Below, piece after piece: positions 1-4,957 of a DNA stretch of 5,582 nt. Source of the DNA: Pseudomonadota bacterium (GTDB lineage Bacteria > Bdellovibrionota_B > Oligoflexia > Silvanigrellales > Silvanigrellaceae). The number at the start of each line of letters is the position of its first letter. The first letter of the stretch is position 1. The notes beneath the pieces were generated by a model. That model was not told where the DNA came from. It did not search any database and saw only the letters and a list, made by a program, of their open reading frames with translations. A program made the position numbers and the translations under genes. The DNA lies in assembly GCA_027490595.1 (NCBI GenBank), contig JAIXXU010000042.1:1-5582 (forward strand), read 5' to 3'.

Positions 1-74
1 GCAATATACTTTCCATTTACAGTTAGGTATGGAGCAATCCAATCTTTTAGTTCTTTGATGTTTATACGTTCCAT
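1..74 (-). CDS. Partial hypothetical protein, N-terminus only
   Basis: An open reading frame begins with ATG at 72-74 on the minus strand and runs off the left edge, giving 24 complete codons that start MERINIKELKDWI. It has the layout of every other gene here: minus strand, start codon 17 nt from the TAAC edge of the adjoining repeat, and no signal peptide. It is too short to assign to a family. The charged, soluble N-terminus suggests a cytosolic protein. The start was chosen by analogy with the short leaders of the other cassettes and because it is the first ATG after the repeat. It should be the start-proximal end of a cassette whose stop lies outside the window. Confidence 0.6.
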   Translation of the reverse strand, partial: MERINIKELKDWIAPYLTVNGKYI

Positions 75-91
75 TTGGGTAGAATTTCTGC

Positions 92-219
92 TAACGTCCG
101 GCGGCTTCACGTCAGTTGCGGCATTTGGAACTGAGTATTCTCGGCGTGGACAAAACGAAGTTATGGAAAAAGCGGTTACATTTTACACGAAAAGTAGCAA
201 TTGCGTGAAACCGCTGTTA
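92..219 (-). repeat. attC-like cassette repeat 1 (128 bp)
   Basis: The unit runs from TAAC to GTTA. Its arms pair as + strand 101-119 with 197-214: GCGG/CCGC, TTCACG/CGTGAA, CA/TG and TTGC/GCAA. There is one C-A mismatch (105/210), one G.T wobble (115/201) and one bulged T (112). Unpaired spacers next to the TAAC/GTTA core are unequal, GTCCG (96-100) against T (215). The loop is about 77 nt. Size, palindromic ends, a bulged base and position between gene cassettes match integron attC sites. Type: GGCGTGGAC in the middle, AGCGGTTACA block on the right. Strand is given by gene direction; true polarity is unsettled. Confidence 0.85.
171..215 (-). terminator. Terminator-like hairpin in repeat 1
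   Basis: Read on the minus (gene) strand just after the stop codon of the 230-688 gene, AGCGGTTTCA (215-206) can pair with TGTAACCGCT (180-171) at nine of ten positions across a 25-nt loop, followed by a short T run. It competes with the main repeat stem for the same arm. The loop is long for an intrinsic terminator, so termination is only a possibility. Weaker versions occur in repeat 3 (1457-1501) and repeat 8 (4909-4953). Confidence 0.35.
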
Positions 220-716
220 TGTGACGTTTCTATGGTCCATTCACATCTAATTCTTCAGTGAGTTGAAGGCTAAGATTAATCATTAGTGAGAAAAAGCAGT
301 TTCCTCCATCATCAACTTCTGAAAGTTCTTCTTTCCAATTAATTGCATTAGGTTCACAGTAACAATTTATATATATTATCTTCTCTCCTTTTTGATTTAT
401 TGCTGCAACATATTGTCTATTATATTTTTTTAGATTGATTGTGCTCCAATTATTTCCTTTATTATACTTATGTACGCTTTTGGCCAATAATTTTTCAGCA
501 AGCAAAATTTCGGAATTGTCTAAATCAGCTGATTTAAATTTTTGGAATCCGCGATATTTTTCAGTTTTAAGAACAGCAATTTTAGAAGTGTCTATTTTTA
601 TTTTTTGCACAGTACTTTTCCTAGCCTGAGATAGACAATTATTTGTTATAAATAAAATACAGAAAATCATGGCTACCAGGTTTTTCATATCGTTGGTGGT
701 TGAAATGTCACATAAC
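216..716 (-). mobile_element. Cassette 1, bounded by a unique 15-nt inverted repeat
   Basis: The left end GTTATGTGACGTTTC (216-230) and the right end (702-716), whose reverse complement is GTTATGTGACATTTC, agree at 14 of 15 positions and differ only at position 11 (G/A). They diverge at position 16. The unit carries one minus-strand gene. Exact cut points are unknown; an integron-type break between G and TT at either core would conserve these matched ends. Confidence 0.8.
230..688 (-). CDS. Secreted hypothetical protein with C-terminal DGG motif
   Basis: 152 aa. A signal peptide is evident: MKN, then a hydrophobic stretch (about 4-15), with cleavage probable near LSQA (19-22), so the protein is predicted to enter the periplasm or be exported. 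The mature part is basic and polar. Its C-terminal half carries INCYC (107-111), a Trp (118), VDDGGNCFF (125-133) and LDVNG (147-151). This spacing (Cys/Trp, Asp-Gly-Gly, Phe-Phe, then a closing Asn-Gly) resembles small exported hypothetical proteins often seen in Flavobacteriia, but I cannot attach a function. The start is the first ATG after the repeat, with a 24-nt leader and no Shine-Dalgarno. The stop codon (230-232) overlaps the last base of the cassette's terminal inverted repeat, so there is no 3' untranslated sequence other than the repeat. Confidence 0.85.
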   Translation of the reverse strand: MKNLVAMIFCILFITNNCLSQARKSTVQKIKIDTSKIAVLKTEKYRGFQKFKSADLDNSEILLAEKLLAKSVHKYNKGNNWSTINLKKYNRQYVAAINQKGEKIIYINCYCEPNAINWKEELSEVDDGGNCFFSLMINLSLQLTEELDVNGP

Positions 717-840
717 GTCCGGCGGCTTCACGTCAGTTGCGGCTTTTGGAACTGAGTATTCTCGGCGTGGACAAAACGAAGTTATGGAAAAAAGAAGTTC
801 ATTTTACAAGGAAAGCAGCAATTGCGTGAAACCGCTGTTA
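713..840 (-). repeat. attC-like cassette repeat 2 (128 bp)
   Basis: Same terminal arms, bulged T and unequal spacers as repeat 1. Variants: GCGGCTTTTGG instead of GCGGCATTTGG, GGCGTGGAC in the middle, and the AAGAAGTTCA block on the right, so it combines the middle of repeat 1 with the right block of repeats 4, 5, 7 and 9. Lies between cassettes 1 and 2. Confidence 0.85.
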
Positions 841-1382
841 TATGCCGTTTATTCATATAGTCCTTTATTTGCTTTATCAACAATATCTTTTATTTTCCAA
901 TCTTGAAGCATCCACGTTTTTCCATTATCAGAAGAAATGTATATCAACATGGATCTTATTGTTTGAGACTTATTTTTTAATGTTTCGGTAAATTGATAAA
1001 AAACTTCACCGATAATATTTTTATTGTCATATTCTATTTCAGAACCTAATATTTCATCTACTTGGAACGTTGATAGTTGGTTGAAATATTTTGTGACGTC
1101 CAGTTTGATTTTACTTGCCAAATCAGAATCTGAAAAATCTCCCACTTTAATTTTGCTATAGAAACTTTTGAGTTCGATGAAAAGTCTATTGTCCCATAAT
1201 TTAGATACTGAATCATATTTTTTATTCACATACAATTCAGTCAAATATTTTTGAGAAAGTTTTTCCAAAGAATTTTTCATATCCGTATCATTCTGAGGAT
1301 ATAAAAAATTAAAAGTTAATAAAGTAAAAACTACAATTATTGTCTTCATATTAGTCACGTTCGCGTTTAAATGGCATATAAC
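837..1382 (-). mobile_element. Cassette 2, bounded by a unique 15-nt inverted repeat
   Basis: The left end GTTATATGCCGTTTA (837-851) and the right end (1368-1382), whose reverse complement is GTTATATGCCATTTA, match except at position 11 (G/A) and diverge at position 16. The gene's TAA stop is the last three bases of the left repeat end. Confidence 0.8.
849..1349 (-). CDS. Secreted hypothetical protein, 166 aa
   Basis: A signal peptide spans about residues 1-19 (MKTIIVVFTLLTFNFLYPQN), so the protein is predicted to be exported. The mature protein is rich in Lys/Asp and predicted alpha-helix in its first half (about 24-90). Its second half looks like alternating strands, ending in ISSDNGKTWMLQDWKI (138-153). 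A helical N-half followed by a strand-rich C-half closing on a Trp-containing strand is compatible with an NTF2/SnoaL-like cone fold, but this is inference from pattern only and no catalytic residues can be named. The frame stays open upstream through the repeat to 1439. I reject that extension because it would translate repeat sequence and bury the signal peptide. The ATG at 1347-1349 leaves a 29-nt leader, in line with the neighbours. Confidence 0.85.
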   Translation of the reverse strand: MKTIIVVFTLLTFNFLYPQNDTDMKNSLEKLSQKYLTELYVNKKYDSVSKLWDNRLFIELKSFYSKIKVGDFSDSDLASKIKLDVTKYFNQLSTFQVDEILGSEIEYDNKNIIGEVFYQFTETLKNKSQTIRSMLIYISSDNGKTWMLQDWKIKDIVDKANKGLYE

Positions 1383-1505
1383 GTCCGGCGGCTTCACGTC
1401 AGTTGCGGCATTTGGAACTGAGTATTCTCGGCTGGACAAAACGAAGTTATGGAAAAAGCGTTTACATTTTACACGGAAAGTAGCAATTGCGTGAAACCGC
1501 TGTTA
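1379..1505 (-). repeat. attC-like cassette repeat 3 (127 bp)
   Basis: Same arms and bulged T as repeat 1. Carries the shorter GGCTGGAC middle (one base less) with an AGCGTTTACA right block, a combination different from repeats 1 and 2. The TAA inside its right-hand core GTTA (minus strand, 1503-1505) is the stop codon of the cassette 3 gene. Confidence 0.85.
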
Positions 1506-1978
1506 GCTGCTGTACCAATTTTTTACTATCCACATACTTAAATAAAAAGGAAAAGCGATAGTAAGAAACATTATAATACCTTGAATTAAGACTTCAATAA
1601 ATGTAGCTTTTTGAGATTCCTCGTCATTTGAATAACGCATGCCATAATACATAGGACGACCATATTTTTTATAAATTAATTTGTTAGCAATTTTATACAG
1701 TAAAAGAAACGTAACGCTCCATAAAGGAATTAATAAATTATGCCGTTCGTCAACTCTATAAGATTTATCGAAGTGGAGGAGAACAAAACCAATTATAAGT
1801 TGACATGAAAACAAAATCAAAGCCCTTTTGTAAAATATTTCATCACGGAAAATCTTTAACTTAATTGGATAAGCCCAAAGAATTATAAAGAGTAAAATTG
1901 TGGGCACTAAACTAAACCAATACAAAAAGTGAATCATTTCCAACATTAGTAGTCATTTTTTTAGGTATAGCAGCTAAC
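1502..1978 (-). mobile_element. Cassette 3, bounded by a unique 15-nt inverted repeat
   Basis: The left end GTTAGCTGCTGTACC (1502-1516) and the right end (1964-1978), reverse complement GTTAGCTGCTATACC, match except at position 11 (G/A) and diverge at position 16. The left end is coding: it specifies the last three residues and the stop of the membrane protein, while its mate lies in the untranslated leader. Confidence 0.8.
1503..1946 (-). CDS. Small four-helix integral membrane protein
   Basis: 147 aa. Four hydrophobic segments are visible at about 6-27, 41-59, 70-91 and 115-140. A charged loop lies between helices 1 and 2 (KLKIFRDEIFYKR), a short polar loop between 2 and 3 (HFDKSYRVDERHN), and a longer basic/tyrosine-rich loop between 3 and 4 (about 92-114). 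No family signature or catalytic motif is recognised, so it is an inner-membrane protein of unknown role. The start is ATG at 1944-1946, giving a 28-nt leader; an in-frame ATG three codons later is an alternative. The stop codon TAA is the TAAC core of the adjoining repeat, so the reading frame is closed by the cassette boundary itself. A different sequence at that junction would alter the C-terminus. Confidence 0.85.
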   Translation of the reverse strand: MLEMIHFLYWFSLVPTILLFIILWAYPIKLKIFRDEIFYKRALILFSCQLIIGFVLLHFDKSYRVDERHNLLIPLWSVTFLLLYKIANKLIYKKYGRPMYYGMRYSNDEESQKATFIEVLIQGIIMFLTIAFPFYLSMWIVKNWYSS

Positions 1979-2101
1979 GTCCGGCGGCTTCACGTCAGTT
2001 GCGGCATTTGGAACTGAGTATTCTCGGCTGGACAGAACGAAGTTATGTAAAAAAGAAGTTCATTTTACAAGGGAAGCAGCAATTGCGTGAAACCGCTGTT
2101 A
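1975..2101 (-). repeat. attC-like cassette repeat 4 (127 bp)
   Basis: Same arms and bulged T. GGCTGGAC middle with the AAGAAGTTCA right block, plus a private change: GTTATGTAAAAAAG where the other copies have GTTATGGAAAAA. Lies between cassettes 3 and 4. Confidence 0.85.
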
Positions 2102-2582
2102 GCAGACGTTTTAATATTTCACTAATTTCAAAATATGGGTTGCAAATATTTCAAAAGGATCTTCATTTTTTTTAAAAATATCGTCATTAATTGGCTTTAA
2201 TCTTCGTCTGACCATTTTGTATTTAAATTTCCCATTAGTGCTACGCCACTGTTTATCATTGCCGTCGGTCCTGCTTTTTAGTTCTAGATAAAGTATATTA
2301 TTGTTAATTTTCCATATGCCTTTCTGTTCGTCCGATCCAAGATTATCAAATTGAGAGTAGCTAGTTTGCCTGTAAAAGTCTCCATTTTTGTAAAGCACTA
2401 AGCTATCCAGTTCACTAGAAATGTATGATATTTTTGTGCCTCTGAATGTTTGTTGCTTGGCTCTTTTAAAACGATATACGGATTCGATGTCTTGTGAAAA
2501 GCATTTAAAGCAGATAAGGCATAATGTTAATTGGAATAAGAGATTTTTCATAAGGACGACTTTTTCGAAAATGTCTGCTAAC
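2098..2582 (-). mobile_element. Cassette 4, bounded by a unique 15-nt inverted repeat
   Basis: The left end GTTAGCAGACGTTTT (2098-2112) and the right end (2568-2582), reverse complement GTTAGCAGACATTTT, match except at position 11 (G/A) and diverge at position 16. The left end overlaps the gene's stop codon by two bases. Confidence 0.8.
2111..2551 (-). CDS. Secreted lipocalin-like hypothetical protein
   Basis: 146 aa. The signal peptide is about residues 1-20 (MKN, a Leu/Cys-rich core, then CFSQ), so the protein is exported. The mature part is predicted to be mostly beta-strand, with LVLYKNGDFYR (51-61) followed by KGIWKINNNILYLEL (77-91). This 'x-L-x-L-y-x-x-G-x-F ... G-x-W-x-x-x-x-x-x-L-x-L' pattern is common in small Bacteroidota lipocalin-like or META-like exported proteins that measure out a small beta-barrel. 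It then continues with a basic strand, FKYKMVRRRLKP (109-120). The match is to a general fold pattern, not to a named family, and no ligand can be proposed. It starts at the first ATG after the repeat with a 27-nt A-rich leader. Confidence 0.85.
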   Translation of the reverse strand: MKNLLFQLTLCLICFKCFSQDIESVYRFKRAKQQTFRGTKISYISSELDSLVLYKNGDFYRQTSYSQFDNLGSDEQKGIWKINNNILYLELKSRTDGNDKQWRSTNGKFKYKMVRRRLKPINDDIFKKNEDPFEIFATHILKLVKY

Positions 2583-2706
2583 GTCCGGCGGCTTCACGTC
2601 AGTTGCGGCATTTGGAACTGAGTATTCTCGGCGTGGACAGAACGAAGTTATGGAAAAAAGGAGTTCATTTTACACGAAAAGCAGCAATTGCGTGAAACCG
2701 CTGTTA
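2579..2706 (-). repeat. attC-like cassette repeat 5 (128 bp)
   Basis: Same arms and bulged T. GGCGTGGAC middle followed by AGAACG, with an AGGAGTTCA right block and a hybrid ACACGAAAAGCAGC tail. That tail mixes the CACGAAAAG of repeats 1 and 7 with the GCAGC of repeats 2, 4 and 9. Confidence 0.85.
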
Positions 2707-3355
2707 CAGGAAGCCACTATTTTTTGTTATTTTTCTAAATGAATTTGAAAACCTAATCCTATTTGTAAGTTTTTATAAGACGAATCCGCTAAGCTGTTAG
2801 GAATTAATTTTGCAGTATTATAATCAAGCGTTATTTCTAAAGCCACACTACTGTTGAAAAAAATTACAGGCCCAGCCTTAAATCCATATCCACTATATTT
2901 AGATTTACTATCTCCTGAAGATGCGCTAAATGTATAGCTTGCTTGAACTAAAAAATTGATTTGTTTATCTTCTTTTAATAAGTAGTATCTAGCAAATGGA
3001 CCAATTCCATACCCGAAATTATCTTCATAGTTTTTTATTTTAGAGTACCCAATGCTAATATTAGTTCCAGCAACAAACTTATCTACAAAGAAATAACCGA
3101 CGTTAGGCGAAATATTAATTCCTATTCCTTTATTGATAACTTCTGTTCCATTGTTTGAGAACGTATTTTCATAGGAAGAGAAATTTCCCGTTCCTCCAAC
3201 CAACCAGTTTCCTCTTGTGATTTGAGCATTTGTCTTTACCGCTAAAAAAAGTAAAGAAATAATTAAGTATTTAGTTGATTTCATATTTGGGATTTTCAAT
3301 TATCAAAGGTTTTACCAAGTTTCGAGATCACGCGGCTGGGGCGGTTTCCTGTAAC
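2703..3355 (-). mobile_element. Cassette 5, bounded by a unique but imperfect 15-nt inverted repeat
   Basis: The left end GTTACAGGAAGCCAC (2703-2717) and the right end (3341-3355), reverse complement GTTACAGGAAACCGC, match at positions 1-10, differ at 11 (G/A) as in the other cassettes, and have one extra mismatch at position 14. This is the only cassette with that defect. It also has the longest leader. Confidence 0.75.
2727..3284 (-). CDS. Outer-membrane beta-barrel-like protein
   Basis: 185 aa from ATG at 3282-3284. The signal peptide is residues 1-20 (MKSTKYLIISLLFLAVKTNA), with cleavage before QITRGNW. The mature chain is a run of short amphipathic strands rich in Gly, Tyr, Phe and Asn: NWLVGGTGNFS, GIGINISPNVGYFFVDKFVAGTNISIGYS, YGIGPFARYYL, INFLVQASYTFSAS, GFKAGPVIFF, ALEITLDY and LQIGLGFQIHL at the C-terminus. 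It ends close to an aromatic/hydrophobic strand, as outer-membrane barrels do. This fits the Bacteroidota 'outer membrane beta-barrel' domain type with about eight strands, placed in the outer membrane. Its specific function is not known. An upstream in-frame TTG at 3297-3299 would add five residues before the signal peptide; I prefer the ATG. Confidence 0.85.
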   Translation of the reverse strand: MKSTKYLIISLLFLAVKTNAQITRGNWLVGGTGNFSSYENTFSNNGTEVINKGIGINISPNVGYFFVDKFVAGTNISIGYSKIKNYEDNFGYGIGPFARYYLLKEDKQINFLVQASYTFSASSGDSKSKYSGYGFKAGPVIFFNSSVALEITLDYNTAKLIPNSLADSSYKNLQIGLGFQIHLEK

Positions 3356-3478
3356 GTCCGGCGGCTTCACGTCAGTTGCGGCTTTCGAAGCTGAGTACTC
3401 TCGGCTGGACAGAACGAAGTTATGGAAAAAGCGGTTACATTTTACAAAGAAAGCAGCAATTGCGTGAAACCGCTGTTG
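3352..3478 (-). repeat. attC-like cassette repeat 6 (127 bp, most diverged)
   Basis: Arms and bulged T as elsewhere. Its middle is the most diverged, with GCGGCTTTCGAAGCTGAGTACTC where the other copies are close to GCGGCATTTGGAACTGAGTATTC. GGCTGGAC middle and AGCGGTTACA right block. Its right-hand core is GTTG (3475-3478), not GTTA, and the distant partner core of the same cassette is correspondingly CAAC (4130-4133). Confidence 0.85.
3430..3474 (-). terminator. Terminator-like hairpin in repeat 6
   Basis: On the gene strand downstream of the 3488-4099 lipoprotein gene, AGCGGTTTCA (3474-3465) can pair with TGTAACCGCT (3439-3430) at nine of ten positions, with a 25-nt loop and a following T run. 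Same arrangement as in repeat 1. The long loop and the overlap with the attC-like stem keep confidence low. Confidence 0.35.
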
Positions 3479-4133
3479 TGCGCAGTTTTAATGTACGATC
3501 TTACCGAATTCATATTTATTATTTTTATCCTCGGCACTATATGAATTTATCACTCTGAATGTTTTAGGGTCAGCGTTTGGAATAATTTTATTTTCGTAAA
3601 TAATTTTACTTTTTGTCTTGCCGTAGTATTCATCTATAAATTCAAAATCATCTATGTCATCCAACAGTAATGTTTGCTTTCGGTAAATTAAAAAACTTTG
3701 TGCCTTAGCCCAAGGGTAACTAATAAGTTTTATTTTTTTAAAATCAACATTTTTAATCACGCAATCCTCTGTGCCATTGCCCAAAAAATATGCAGAATCT
3801 TTATCCTTAAAAATGTAGTTTCCAACAAATGAAAAAGTATTAGGGTCAATATTTTCTACAGCTTTTGCATCTATATAAAGCCTATTTTTATCTTTTGCAA
3901 ACAAAAAATCGTAATTACTATCAATTTTCATATTTTCAAAGGTCTTGGCATCAGCTTCATCAATTAATCGTTCATAGTTTCCATTGCCTTCATCCCAGCC
4001 CTGTATGTAAACTTTGTTGTTTTTCACAATATATTTCCGTTCCTGGCAACTGAATGCCAGAATACTTAAAATGGCCAGTAATAATATTTTCTTACACATG
4101 GTTCGTCATTTTTTGGGAAAAATTGCGCACAAC
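3475..4133 (-). mobile_element. Cassette 6, bounded by a unique 15-nt inverted repeat with GTTG/CAAC cores
   Basis: The left end GTTGTGCGCAGTTTT (3475-3489) and the right end (4119-4133), reverse complement GTTGTGCGCAATTTT, match except at position 11 (G/A). The change of core position 4 from A to G is present at both ends, 650 bp apart. Confidence 0.82.
3488..4099 (-). CDS. DKNYV-like lipoprotein
   Basis: 203 aa. A lipoprotein signal peptide is clear: MCKK, hydrophobic core, lipobox LAFSC with the lipidated Cys at 18, then QERK. The mature protein carries degenerate repeats in which 'D(P/A)xTF' alternates with 'DKxxxY': DADAKTF-like around 49-54, AKDKNRLYIDAK (68-79), IDPNTF (84-89), FKDKDSAYF (97-105), ADPKTF (176-181) and AEDKNNKYEFG (189-199). 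That alternation is the hallmark of the DKNYV family of exported beta-rich repeat proteins, whose molecular function is not established. It is expected to be anchored in a periplasmic-facing or surface membrane leaflet. It starts at ATG 4097-4099 with a 30-nt leader containing an A-tract and TGACGAAC that recurs upstream of the 4967-5395 gene. The stop overlaps the terminal inverted repeat. Confidence 0.88.
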   Translation of the reverse strand: MCKKILLLAILSILAFSCQERKYIVKNNKVYIQGWDEGNGNYERLIDEADAKTFENMKIDSNYDFLFAKDKNRLYIDAKAVENIDPNTFSFVGNYIFKDKDSAYFLGNGTEDCVIKNVDFKKIKLISYPWAKAQSFLIYRKQTLLLDDIDDFEFIDEYYGKTKSKIIYENKIIPNADPKTFRVINSYSAEDKNNKYEFGKIVH

Positions 4134-4256
4134 GTCCGGCGGCTTCACGTCAGTTGCGGCATTTGGAACTGAGTACTCTCGGCTGGACAAGACGAAGTTA
4201 TGGAAAAAAGAAGTTCATTTTACACGAAAAGTAGCAATTGCGTGAAACCGCTGTTA
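4130..4256 (-). repeat. attC-like cassette repeat 7 (127 bp)
   Basis: Same arms and bulged T. The left core is CAAC, matching the GTTG of repeat 6 across cassette 6, while its right core is the usual GTTA. GAGTACTC as in repeat 6, GGCTGGACAAGACG middle, AAGAAGTTCA right block and the CACGAAAAGTAGC tail of repeat 1: a mosaic. Confidence 0.85.
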
Positions 4257-4834
4257 TGGGCAGTAATAACTTAGTCACATGCAACTTGAATCACCGTAAT
4301 CTTTTTATTTGTATTATCTACAGCAAACCCGCACACGAATTCTTCCAGCTCAAAAGCACCTAATTCATTGAATTTTGAAATTGATGGAGAAAATAAATAT
4401 AATTCTAAACCCATTATTTCTTGAAAAATAAGGGAAACTTGATTCTTAAATTTTTTAAAATTCGGATCTTGACGATAGCTTTCATAAAAATCAGACGTTA
4501 GTTTGTCAAACTCTTTTTCCAATTCAAAAATTGATGACTTTTTATAATCTGATAAGTCAAGAGCTTTAATGTCATAAGAGCCAAATTCATATAATTGAAA
4601 AATTGATCTTTCTCCAAACTCATTAGTATGATCACAAGTATAGCCTCCCACATATTTTCGTGCTGAATCAAAATCCTGTGGTGCGTTAATAAATTCATGA
4701 ATAACGTGCTCAGCATCAAATTCAGCAAACGCGTCAAAGGAGAATTCAGCTTTTGTAAATCCTAAATAGCTGTGCGCAAAAAAGATATTTGAATTTTCTC
4801 TGAAGGTCATTTGTGGTGAATTATTGCCCATAAC
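4253..4834 (-). mobile_element. Cassette 7, bounded by a unique 15-nt inverted repeat
   Basis: The left end GTTATGGGCAGTAAT (4253-4267) and the right end (4820-4834), reverse complement GTTATGGGCAATAAT, match except at position 11 (G/A) and diverge at position 16. The stop codon lies three bases beyond the left end. Confidence 0.8.
4271..4810 (-). CDS. Hypothetical cytosolic acidic protein
   Basis: 179 aa from ATG at 4808-4810, the only complete gene here with neither a signal peptide nor membrane segments. It is acidic and rich in Phe, Glu and Asp (for example KAEFSFDAFAEFDAEHVIHEF in the first 45 residues), with a predicted helical centre (SDYKKSSIFELEKEFDKLTSDFYES) and three Cys in GGYTCDH, EFVCGF and VACD at the C-terminus. 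No family is recognised. Start choice: this ATG gives a 20-nt leader like those of the neighbours. An in-frame ATG at 4829-4831 would add seven residues but begins inside the cassette core (GTTATG), and the frame stays open into the repeat to 4891; both are less likely. A different-frame minus-strand ORF at 4498-4737 lies inside this gene and is a shadow. Confidence 0.78.
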   Translation of the reverse strand: MTFRENSNIFFAHSYLGFTKAEFSFDAFAEFDAEHVIHEFINAPQDFDSARKYVGGYTCDHTNEFGERSIFQLYEFGSYDIKALDLSDYKKSSIFELEKEFDKLTSDFYESYRQDPNFKKFKNQVSLIFQEIMGLELYLFSPSISKFNELGAFELEEFVCGFAVDNTNKKITVIQVACD

Positions 4835-4957
4835 GTCCGGCGGCTTCACGTCAGTTGCGGCATTTGGAACTGAGTATTCTCGGCTGGACACAACGAAGTT
4901 ATGGAAAAAGTGGTTACATTTTACAAGGTTAGCAGCAATTGCGTGAAACCGCTGTTA
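4831..4957 (-). repeat. attC-like cassette repeat 8 (127 bp)
   Basis: Same arms and bulged T. GGCTGGACACAACG middle, AGTGGTTACA right block and a private CAAGGTTAGCAGC tail. Lies between cassettes 7 and 8. Confidence 0.85.

Noticed and set aside
120..196. Bacteroidota promoter inside the repeat loop (TAACTTCG on the gene strand as a -7 element)
   Set aside because: It departs from TAnnTTTG, has no TTTG at the right distance upstream, and is altered in repeat 4.
92..219. Repeat as a REP/MITE-type transposable element inserted between genes
   Set aside because: No target-site duplication common to single copies is seen. The flanking matched 15-mers pair the two ends of a cassette, across the gene, and not the two sides of one repeat.
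55..261. Plus-strand ORFs through the repeats (also 700-906, 2421-2621, 3376-3558, 4054-4245) with a shared SGGFTSVAAFGTEYS peptide
   Set aside because: The shared peptide is only the repeat read in one frame. The ORFs start in unrelated cassette sequence, end soon after the repeat and have no common start, so they are by-products of a stop-free repeat frame.
435..629. Plus-strand ORFs inside cassette genes (435-629, 3865-4053) and the minus-strand 4498-4737 ORF
   Set aside because: Each overlaps a longer gene with a sensible start and export signal or composition; they look like frame shadows of AT-rich coding sequence.
1350..1439. N-terminal extension MSSREYSVPNAATDV of the 849-1349 gene, and the same extension at 4811-4891
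   Set aside because: It is translation of the repeat on the gene strand from a non-ATG start, would place 30 residues before a good signal peptide, and occurs only where the frame happens to stay open.
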